Shown: positions 1 through 7,439 of the stretch, in pieces
How the letters are laid out: every line of letters starts with the position of its first letter
How positions within the stretch are numbered: the stretch's first letter is position 1
DNA from: Dysgonomonas sp. UBA5412
Lineage (GTDB): Bacteria > Bacteroidota > Bacteroidia > Bacteroidales > Dysgonomonadaceae
NCBI GenBank assembly: GCA_002409595.1
Contig: DHNQ01000009.1
Location: forward strand, 105,376-126,995
Reading direction: 5' to 3'
DNA: 21,620 nt
The notes under the pieces: model-generated
Databases searched by the model: none
Told to the model about the DNA's origin: nothing
What the model saw: the letters and a program-made list of their open reading frames with translations, nothing else
Made by a program: the position numbers and the translations under genes

Positions 1-186
1 GGTATAGGAATCCACTCCTTTTTTGTTGAATCTTAATCCAATAACCCTAAAATTTTATAGTCTATGTGAAAACTGGAAATCGAATATTTTTTTATTCTAC
101 TAAGTAAACCTGAAAAATAGCAGAAAAAACATTTTCAAAGTAGAAATACCTAACTATTAGTAAAAATAAAATCTAAGAACCATTCT

Positions 187-3100
187 ATGATTAAAAAGCA
201 GTACAAAACAATTTTAGCTTGCGTCTTGAGCGGATTCCTTTATATGAATTCGGCCACACTCGTATATGCAGGCGAAAACGGATTGAATGAGGCTCAGCAG
301 TCTGTAGAAAAGACTGTTTCCGGTACAGTAAAAGACCAGACAGGAGAGCCTTTAATTGGAGCTACTATAGTAGTCAAAGGAACCGCGAAAGGTGTTGCAA
401 CGGATATTGATGGTAATTTTTCAATTACATGTTCCGATAAAGACATCCTTGTAGTTACTTATATGGGATTCTTACCGCAAGAGATTCTTGTTGGTAATAA
501 AACCGAAATACACATTGTCTTGCAAGAAGACTCTAAAACGTTGGATGAAGTCATTGTAATCGGCTACGGAACAACAACCCGTAAAAGTGTAGTCGGTGCA
601 GTAGATCAAGTGAAATCTAAAATATTAGAAGACAGACCATCTTCTAATATGACACAAGCCCTTCAAGGAGCTTCTCCAAGCTTGGTAATACAGCAAAAAA
701 GCATGGACCCCAATAACAATAGTATGAACATAAACATACGGGGGCTTTCTACAATGAACAATAATGCACCTCTTATAGTTATTGATGGGCTAGTTTCGGA
801 TGATGGAAGTTTGAATAAATTAAATCCTAATGATATTGAAAATGTATCTGTGTTAAAAGATGCCGGTACAGCAGCAATATATGGATCCCGATCTTCGAAT
901 GGAGTTATTTTGGTCACAACCAAAACCGGAAAAAAGAATCAACGTCCAACTGTCCGTTTAAGTGGACAAGTAGGAGCGCAAGATCCTAAAATTCTTTTTA
1001 GTCCGGTCACTGGATATCAAAATGCAACATTGAAGAATTTGTCATTGACTAATACGGGACAAGCTCCACAATACACACCACAGCAAATTCAAGACTTGTA
1101 TGCACACCAAAGTGAAGAATATTGGTATTATGATAAGATCATTCAGACAGCACTTCAACAATCCTACAATCTTAGCGTATCAGGAGGTAATGATAATACC
1201 ACTTACCTGTTTTCAGGAGGATATTTTGATCAAGGAAGTAATTACAAAGGTCCGGGATTCGGAGTTACACGTTACAACCTGCGTTCCAATATTACCACAG
1301 AATACGGACGCTTTAAATTAACATCAATATTAGGTTATACACGCGATGATAATAAAAAAAGTGTGGATGGTAATGCTTTGATTAACTCGTCTCGTATACC
1401 AACCTATTACTGGAATAGACTTCAAGATGAGAATGGACGATATTTAGTAAATGACCTCCTTACAGACCAAAATCCATTAGCTGGTCTTAAAGAAAGCGGT
1501 TTTGAAAAAGGAAATACCGACTATATTAATATCAATCTAGGTTTAGAAGTCAAAATCATTGATGGGCTTAAACTCAAAGGTATATTAGGTGCTGATATAT
1601 TCGACTATCATAGATTTATTAGACGAAAATCAGTTCCTATGTATAGAAGCGGTTCAGAAGAACCAATAGCATATATGAATCCCGATGGAGGTACTGAAGA
1701 CTATAATGAGAATAAACGTTTGATGAATTATCAGCTATTAGCCGATTATCAGAAAACATTTAACGACAAACATAATCTATCTGTTCTATTTGGTGCATCC
1801 AATGAATCATATACATTAAAAAAGAATGAGATCAAACATCAGAAAACAAATGATATAGGTGTTAGTACAGACTCTGAAAAAATAACAGGGAGTACTTCTT
1901 TGGGTCGAGAGAAGACAAGTATTACGTCTGTTTTAGGGCGATTGTCTTACAACTTTATGGATAAATACTATGCCGAATTCAGTTTTAGAGAAGACGGATC
2001 ATCCATGTTTGCAAAAGATAATCGTTGGGGATTTTTTCCTTCAGGCTCTTTAGGTTGGAGACTTTCGGAAGAAAAATTTATGGACACTTATAAGAATAAT
2101 ATAGGAGATCTGAAAGTTCGTTCATCTTACGGTATCTTAGGTAATCAACGTGTTGCTTCGTATCAAACAATCACTACCTATAATAGTGCGCAGAATGCAT
2201 ATGTCTTTAACGGGAAACCGGTTGTCGGGGCAGGCTTTGATTATGGAAATGTAGATATGAAATGGGAAAAATCATACAATTTCAACATTGGTCTTGATGC
2301 AAGCTTTTTGAATGGCGCATTAAATGCTACATTCGACTATTTCCATAAAACAACAAAAGACATCCTTTTGAATCCTGAGATTCCAACAGTATTCGGAGGT
2401 GGATTGAAGAACTATAATATGGGAGAAATGAAGAACCAAGGATGGGAATTAGTAGTTAATTACCGTTTAGATACTAAAGATTTTAAACATTCATTCTCGG
2501 CTAATATTGGAGACTCATGGAACAAGGTTACCAAATTTATAGGAAACGAACAAATTAATACATCTGACGAAATATCACGATTGATTCGCATCGGGCTGCC
2601 TTTCAATGTTTATTACGGATACAAAGTTGACGGTTATTTCGGATCTATGGACGAAATTGCATCATCAGCACTACCTGTCGGCATATCTGCATCAGACCTC
2701 CGTCCCGGAGATGCTAAATATATAGACCGTAATGGAGATGGGGTTATCGATGCCAAAGACCGTTACGTTTTGGGTAATGCTTTTCCTCGTTATACATTCG
2801 GATTTACTTATGATTTAGCATGGAAGAGCTTCGATTTTAGTATGTTCTGGCAAGGAGTGGGTAAGCGTGATATGATGGTACGAGGAGAGCTTGTAGAACC
2901 TTATCATAGTAACTATTCCTATACGATCTATCAACATCAGTTAGATTTTTGGTCTCCAACAAATACAAGTGCCGAATGGCCTCGATTGGCAGCGATAGGT
3001 TCTACTTCTAATAAGAATAACTATGGAATGGGGTCGGAAGTAAATCTTGTAGATGGAAAATATCTTCGTTTGAAAAATATTCAGATAGGCTACACTTTGC

Positions 3101-3300
3101 CTAAAGATTTGACTCGTAAGATTGGTTTAGAAAAAGTGCGAGCATACGTTAACGGACAGAATCTATTAACCTTTAGCAAAAATTCATGGATTGATCCGGA
3201 ATCTTCAGAATTTGACTCTAACATGTCAGGTTCTGCAAATAGTGCCCGAAACTATCCGACTCTGAAATATTACGGCTTTGGATTTGATATAGAATTTTAA
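187..3300 (+). CDS. SusC-family TonB-dependent outer-membrane transporter
   Basis: This is the outer-membrane barrel that imports oligosaccharides, using TonB energy and a SusD lid. A hydrophobic signal peptide covers about residues 1-28. A carboxypeptidase-regulatory-like domain follows at about 43-112 (VSGTVKDQTGEPLIGATIVV at its start). A TonB-box-like LDEVIVIGYGT lies at 119-129, and the plug includes the typical NPNDIENVSVLKDAGTAAIYG region at about 213-233. The rest is beta-barrel up to a terminal aromatic-rich strand (GFDIEF). The DRNGDGVID loop in the C-terminal half is common in this family. The 1037-aa length is normal. No N-terminal FecR-interacting signalling domain precedes the regulatory-like domain, so direct ECF/anti-sigma signalling through this protein is unlikely. 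It is first in the operon, 15 nt before susD. The alpha-mannan substrate is inferred from the downstream GH76 and GH92 genes. Confidence 0.95.
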   Translation: MIKKQYKTILACVLSGFLYMNSATLVYAGENGLNEAQQSVEKTVSGTVKDQTGEPLIGATIVVKGTAKGVATDIDGNFSITCSDKDILVVTYMGFLPQEILVGNKTEIHIVLQEDSKTLDEVIVIGYGTTTRKSVVGAVDQVKSKILEDRPSSNMTQALQGASPSLVIQQKSMDPNNNSMNINIRGLSTMNNNAPLIVIDGLVSDDGSLNKLNPNDIENVSVLKDAGTAAIYGSRSSNGVILVTTKTGKKNQRPTVRLSGQVGAQDPKILFSPVTGYQNATLKNLSLTNTGQAPQYTPQQIQDLYAHQSEEYWYYDKIIQTALQQSYNLSVSGGNDNTTYLFSGGYFDQGSNYKGPGFGVTRYNLRSNITTEYGRFKLTSILGYTRDDNKKSVDGNALINSSRIPTYYWNRLQDENGRYLVNDLLTDQNPLAGLKESGFEKGNTDYININLGLEVKIIDGLKLKGILGADIFDYHRFIRRKSVPMYRSGSEEPIAYMNPDGGTEDYNENKRLMNYQLLADYQKTFNDKHNLSVLFGASNESYTLKKNEIKHQKTNDIGVSTDSEKITGSTSLGREKTSITSVLGRLSYNFMDKYYAEFSFREDGSSMFAKDNRWGFFPSGSLGWRLSEEKFMDTYKNNIGDLKVRSSYGILGNQRVASYQTITTYNSAQNAYVFNGKPVVGAGFDYGNVDMKWEKSYNFNIGLDASFLNGALNATFDYFHKTTKDILLNPEIPTVFGGGLKNYNMGEMKNQGWELVVNYRLDTKDFKHSFSANIGDSWNKVTKFIGNEQINTSDEISRLIRIGLPFNVYYGYKVDGYFGSMDEIASSALPVGISASDLRPGDAKYIDRNGDGVIDAKDRYVLGNAFPRYTFGFTYDLAWKSFDFSMFWQGVGKRDMMVRGELVEPYHSNYSYTIYQHQLDFWSPTNTSAEWPRLAAIGSTSNKNNYGMGSEVNLVDGKYLRLKNIQIGYTLPKDLTRKIGLEKVRAYVNGQNLLTFSKNSWIDPESSEFDSNMSGSANSARNYPTLKYYGFGFDIEF

Positions 3301-3315
3301 ACAAACAGATAGTAT

Positions 3316-4947
3316 ATGAAAGTAAATAAATTGAAATATATAGTTTTATCCTGTATCAGTTCACTTTTCCTTTTTGCATGTAACAATTTGGATCAAGAAC
3401 CAACAGATAAATATACTGATGCTACATTTTGGCAATCAATCGAGAATGCCGAATCTATAGTGAATATGGCTTATAGCCAGATGTACGGAGCTAATAAGCT
3501 TTGGGAAGATGAAGGCTTGTCTGATAATGTGATTGAAGGACGAGACAATAATGATGGGCGAATGATTCGTAATGGATTGGCAGATCCATCTCTAGGGCGT
3601 TTTGCCAGTGAATGGAAATGGGCTTATCAAGGAATTAAAACATGTCATAAGTTTTTAGAGAATATAGATAATGTTCCTAAAATGACTACAACTTTGAAAG
3701 ATCAGAGAAAAGCTGAAGTTCGTTTTATCCGGGCATTTCTGTATTTTCGTTTAGTTAATTTTTATGGAGATGTTCCTTTCTTTACATCAGATATATCCTT
3801 GTCTGATGCAAGCACTATCGGACGTACACCTAAGGCAACCGTACTAAAATTTATTCATGATGAATTAGACGATATAGTACAATACCTTCCCGCACGAAAT
3901 TCAAGCTTTTCAGAAGCAAACAACGGACGTATAACAAAAGGTGCAGCCTTAGCTTTTCAGGCTCGTGCATACTTGTATGAAAGTAATTGGGCTAAAGTAG
4001 AAGAGTGTACCAACAAGTTGATCAATGAACAATCTACTTATGGTACATATGGTTTATTCAAAGATTATGAAACCCTGTTCCATACAGAAAACAAGTATAA
4101 TCAAGAAGTTATATTGGATTATGGTTATACAACATCGTATCGTACATGGAGCGAAATGTATGCACGTGTCCCGATCTCGGTAGGAGCCTTTCTCAATAGC
4201 AGTGCCCCAACCCAAGAGTTAGTCAATGATTATGTTACCTCTAAAGGATTGTCCATTACTAAAGATGCAAGTTATAAAGAAAATGATCCTTACAAAGATC
4301 GCGATCCAAGATTTACATCTACAATTGTTTATGACGGAGCCAAATGGATAAAACCTGATGGTAGTATAGTCACAATTGCAACAAGGTCAGGAGCCGGAAC
4401 GGCAGATGCTTGGCAAGGTACCAACTCTAATGTTTCGATTACAGGCTATTATATTCGCAAATATTATGATCCTGAATCTACAACTTCAGAATCTAATTTC
4501 AATCAGCATAATAACATTATTATGTTTCGCTATGCAGACGTTCTATTAATGTATGCAGAAGCTATGTTTGAACAAAATAAAATGAGTCAGACTGTTTGGG
4601 ATAATACAATTAAAGCCATTCGTACACGTGCAGGTTTTTCAGGAGATGCTTTATCGTATCCATCAACTGTTTCGGCTGATGAAATGAGAGAGTTGATCCA
4701 TCGTGAGCGTCGTTGCGAATTAGCCTTTGAGGGACTTAGATATTATGATATTGTTCGCTGGAAAGAAGGTGCTAAATATTTGAATGGAGTTGTTCATGGT
4801 GCTAAGTTTGCTAACAATAATACTGCTTATATCACTCTTGATACTCGTAAATTTAATGATAGCAAAGACTATTTATGGTCAGTTCCTCGGTCACAAATAC
4901 AGTTGAACCCGAATTTAAAACCAAACAATCCCGGATATGCTAACTAA
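3316..4947 (+). CDS. SusD/RagB-family surface glycan-binding lipoprotein
   Basis: This is the surface lipoprotein that forms a lid over SusC and captures the glycan. The signal peptide ends in a lipobox (LFAC) with the acylated Cys at residue 22. The N-terminal half has the TPR-like SusD features (KAEVRFIRAFLYFRLVNFYG and GAALAFQARAYLYESNW). The C-terminal half has the RagB/SusD signature (FRYADVLLMYAEA, IRTRAG, ERRCELAFEGLRYYDIVRWK). The length of 543 aa is typical. It begins 15 nt after susC and ends 31 nt before the preferred susE start, so cotranscription is very likely. Ligand specificity cannot be read from the sequence; mannan is inferred from the neighbouring glycosidases. Confidence 0.95.
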   Translation: MKVNKLKYIVLSCISSLFLFACNNLDQEPTDKYTDATFWQSIENAESIVNMAYSQMYGANKLWEDEGLSDNVIEGRDNNDGRMIRNGLADPSLGRFASEWKWAYQGIKTCHKFLENIDNVPKMTTTLKDQRKAEVRFIRAFLYFRLVNFYGDVPFFTSDISLSDASTIGRTPKATVLKFIHDELDDIVQYLPARNSSFSEANNGRITKGAALAFQARAYLYESNWAKVEECTNKLINEQSTYGTYGLFKDYETLFHTENKYNQEVILDYGYTTSYRTWSEMYARVPISVGAFLNSSAPTQELVNDYVTSKGLSITKDASYKENDPYKDRDPRFTSTIVYDGAKWIKPDGSIVTIATRSGAGTADAWQGTNSNVSITGYYIRKYYDPESTTSESNFNQHNNIIMFRYADVLLMYAEAMFEQNKMSQTVWDNTIKAIRTRAGFSGDALSYPSTVSADEMRELIHRERRCELAFEGLRYYDIVRWKEGAKYLNGVVHGAKFANNNTAYITLDTRKFNDSKDYLWSVPRSQIQLNPNLKPNNPGYAN

Positions 4948-4978
4948 GAATCATAAATCAAATACAAAGACAATAATT

Positions 4979-6121
4979 ATGAAAACAATACTAAATAAGA
5001 TATTAATTCTCTTCCTATTTGTAGTTGGCTTTGCTGCTTGCAAAAGCGATGATATGAATTTTTCAGATGCAAAGGTTACGGCTGTTAATAGTCTATACGA
5101 ACCATCTGATGATAAAGCCGTAAATCTTACTCCATCAGGCTCTCTATATTTTTCATGGGAGCCGGCAGCTGTAGAAGATGGCGGTGCTCCTCTTTATGAA
5201 GTGTTATTTGATAAGACAGATGGCGATTTTTCAAATCCGATATATGTTACAGCTTCAGATCAAAACGGATATTCTAACGGGGCTTCATTAACTCATAAAA
5301 TTCTAAGTACTGTAGCCGGATATGCAGGTGCAGAACCTGGTGAAACAGCAACAGTAAAATGGACAGTAAGATCATCTCGCGGAATAAATCAGGTACTATC
5401 TCCTGCATCTCGCAAATTGACTCTTACACGTTTTGTCGGATTTACAGAACTTCCGGATCAGGTATTTATTACAGGTAGTGGATGTGAAGCCGGAGACGAT
5501 ATTGCAAATGCAATACAAATGACGCGCGTCGGACAAGGAGAGTATGAAGTATACGTAAAACTAGTTTCCGGAGGTACATATAAATTTGTTGATTCAAAAT
5601 CAGGAACTCCTCGTGAATTCTATGTCGAAAATAATATGATAAAAGAAGGAGCTGAAAGCACATCCAACTCATTGAATGGAGTATATCGAATTTATTTAGA
5701 CTTTAATACTGCATCACTAACATCTCCGGTTGAGATAGTAAATGTTGGTTATTGGTTTTGTCCAAATAATAAAGTAGAATGGAATCTTAAATATGCAGGA
5801 TCCGGTGTGTGGACAGGAACAGGTCTTGTTAATTTTAAACAGGAAGGCTGGGGACGTGATCAACGTTACAAATTCAGAGTTACAACAAAAGATTCTTCCG
5901 GTACAACCGTTATGGAAGATTGGGGTCCAAAGAATGCTAATGAAGACGGTACTCCGTCCGGAGCAGAAAGCTATTATGATCTTAATGTATATCTGACAGC
6001 ATCGTTAAATGACCCACAATGGAATCCAAAATGGAAATTTGCAAGTGAGTTTGATGGAGCTAATGTAACCCTTACAATAAAGATGTCAGGAGAACAATAT
6101 ACACACGAAGTTTCGAAATAA
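4979..6121 (+). CDS. SusE/SusF-like surface glycan-binding lipoprotein
   Basis: This is a predicted outer-surface lipoprotein that helps hold glycan near SusCD. I chose the ATG at 4979 because it gives a clean signal peptide and lipobox (GFAAC, Cys at residue 21 of 380). The in-frame ATG at 4937 would add 14 polar residues before the signal peptide and overlap susD. About residues 30-150 resemble the SusE N-terminal Ig-like domain (NLTPSGSLYFSWEPA, VKWTVRSS). The C-terminal half looks like the SusE/SusF starch-binding-type beta-sandwich modules (QVFITGSGC, YKFVDSKSG, GYWFCPNN, YKFRVTT). These families diverge quickly and the binding residues cannot be assigned. The position after susD and before the hydrolases matches mannan loci known in Bacteroides, as I recall them. 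Confidence 0.82.
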   Translation: MKTILNKILILFLFVVGFAACKSDDMNFSDAKVTAVNSLYEPSDDKAVNLTPSGSLYFSWEPAAVEDGGAPLYEVLFDKTDGDFSNPIYVTASDQNGYSNGASLTHKILSTVAGYAGAEPGETATVKWTVRSSRGINQVLSPASRKLTLTRFVGFTELPDQVFITGSGCEAGDDIANAIQMTRVGQGEYEVYVKLVSGGTYKFVDSKSGTPREFYVENNMIKEGAESTSNSLNGVYRIYLDFNTASLTSPVEIVNVGYWFCPNNKVEWNLKYAGSGVWTGTGLVNFKQEGWGRDQRYKFRVTTKDSSGTTVMEDWGPKNANEDGTPSGAESYYDLNVYLTASLNDPQWNPKWKFASEFDGANVTLTIKMSGEQYTHEVSK

Positions 6122-6133
6122 AAATAAATCTAT

Positions 6134-6188
6134 TGTCTCAAAAGCTTTTTGCTTTATGGAATATAAAAAGATAAAAGCTTTTGAGACA
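6134..6188 (+). repeat. Perfect 16-bp inverted repeat between susE and GH76
   Basis: The left arm TGTCTCAAAAGCTTTT (6134-6149) and the right arm AAAAGCTTTTGAGACA (6173-6188) are exact reverse complements, separated by 23 nt. RNA from either strand could form a long hairpin. On the plus strand no U-run follows the right arm, so it is not a textbook intrinsic terminator. It may act as an attenuator, a 3'-end stabiliser or an RNase processing site that sets surface-protein output against enzyme output. That role is inferred; the repeat is directly visible. Confidence 0.85.
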
Positions 6189-6208
6189 TTCTGAAAATAC
6201 GGATACCT

Positions 6209-7354
6209 ATGAAAAAAATAATATATACAATTCTGTCATTCGGTTTGTTTTTTCTGCAATCGTGTGGAGACATAGATGATGAATATACTTATGACGAATG
6301 GACAGCTGTAGATTGGTCTGCCGCAGCGGATAGTACTACAGGAACTTTGATCAATCGGTTTTGGAATACATCCGGAAATTATTTCAATTATGGAAATGAT
6401 GCAACAAATGTTGATTTTCATTATTGGCCTAATGCGCACGCAATGGATGTGCTGATTGATGCTTATTTAAGAACTAATGATGCGAAGTATAGTGCATATT
6501 TTGATAAATGGTATGCAGGCATTAAAATCAAGAATGGCAATACTTATAAAAATAGCTATGTCGATGATATGGAATGGAATGCATTGACAATGTTAAGACT
6601 ATATAATATTACCAATGATGCAAAATATCTAAATACAGCAAAAGAGCTTTGGGGTTGGATAAAAGACGCTTGGACAGAAGATGCCGGAGGTGGTATAACA
6701 TGGTGTACAGATCCCAATGTATTATTTACTAAGAATGCTTGTTCTAATGGTCCGGCTGCGATAATCGGAGCTCGTATCTATCAAATTACAAAAGATGAAT
6801 CTGATTTGGATTGGGCTAAAAAGATATATGATTGGGAGAAAAATACATTGGTAACACGAGCTACCGGAGCAATTAGCGATCACATTGTATGTGAGACAAA
6901 CGAGGTGAAAGGTGGAGCTTTGACTTATAACCAAGGTACATATGTTGGAGCAGCTGTCGAACTATTTCAAATTACAGGAGACGAAACATATCTAAGTGAG
7001 GCTCAAAAGGTGGCTAATTATACGATATCTAATCTTATTAATACAAGTAATAATATTTTACGAGATGAGGGTAGTGGTGATAACGGTTTGTTTAAAGGTA
7101 TCTTTATACGTTATTTTTTAGAACTGATCAAAGTTGAAGAATTACCGGATTCGTACCGTAATAAATATATTACCTTTTTCAATAATAATGCAAATGTACT
7201 TTGGTCTTCTGGTGTTTATAAAGAAGATCTACTCTTTGGCTCTGCCTGGGATACTGCTCCGGTAGGAATGACTCAACTTACATCTCAAACCAGTGGATGT
7301 ATGATGATAGAAGCTAAAGCAGCTTATGATAAATGGAGAGGTTCTCAGAAGTAA
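6209..7354 (+). CDS. GH76 family endo-alpha-1,6-mannanase, lipoprotein
   Basis: GH76 enzymes cut the alpha-1,6-linked backbone of alpha-mannan, as in yeast mannan and some bacterial mannans. The protein has a lipoprotein signal peptide (LQSC, Cys at residue 19), so it is probably membrane-anchored and may act at the cell surface. The body shows the alpha/alpha-barrel style of the family: repeated helical segments (YLRTNDAKYSAYFDKWY, LRLYNITNDAKYLNTAKELW), the Asp-Asp pair D119-D120 in YVDDMEWNAL that corresponds to the catalytic pair, and GGGITW followed by TYNQGTYVGAAVELF. The length of 381 aa is normal for a single catalytic domain. It follows the susE hairpin by 20 nt and is followed by a terminator-like hairpin before GH92. 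Endo specificity is inferred from the family. Confidence 0.9.
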   Translation: MKKIIYTILSFGLFFLQSCGDIDDEYTYDEWTAVDWSAAADSTTGTLINRFWNTSGNYFNYGNDATNVDFHYWPNAHAMDVLIDAYLRTNDAKYSAYFDKWYAGIKIKNGNTYKNSYVDDMEWNALTMLRLYNITNDAKYLNTAKELWGWIKDAWTEDAGGGITWCTDPNVLFTKNACSNGPAAIIGARIYQITKDESDLDWAKKIYDWEKNTLVTRATGAISDHIVCETNEVKGGALTYNQGTYVGAAVELFQITGDETYLSEAQKVANYTISNLINTSNNILRDEGSGDNGLFKGIFIRYFLELIKVEELPDSYRNKYITFFNNNANVLWSSGVYKEDLLFGSAWDTAPVGMTQLTSQTSGCMMIEAKAAYDKWRGSQK

Positions 7355-7381
7355 TACCATCTCAATAATAAGTTATGTTAG

Positions 7382-7414
7382 AGAGCCTGTTTAAAAAGCA
7401 GGCTCTTCATTTTA
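7382..7414 (+). terminator. Intrinsic terminator-like hairpin after GH76
   Basis: The stem GAGCCTG (7383-7389) pairs with CAGGCTC (7399-7405) around a 9-nt loop, extended by A7382-T7406 and followed by the T-rich TTCATTTTATT. It lies 28 nt after the GH76 stop and about 25 nt before the GH92 start. I see no TAnnTTTG promoter between it and GH92, so it is probably a partial terminator that allows read-through. Confidence 0.7.
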
Positions 7415-7439
7415 TTCCTTAACCCATTATTATTAAAAC

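Noticed and set aside
1..186. Promoter for susC
   Set aside because: There are T-rich stretches such as TATTTTTT, but no TAnnTTTG with a properly spaced TTTG, so I do not call one.
4937..4978. Longer start for the SusE-like gene that overlaps susD
   Set aside because: It adds a polar tail before a complete lipoprotein signal peptide; the ATG at 4979 gives a standard signal peptide.
6134..6188. Insertion-sequence terminal inverted repeats or MITE
   Set aside because: The arms are only 23 nt apart, there is no target-site duplication, and no second copy is seen in the window; an RNA hairpin fits better.
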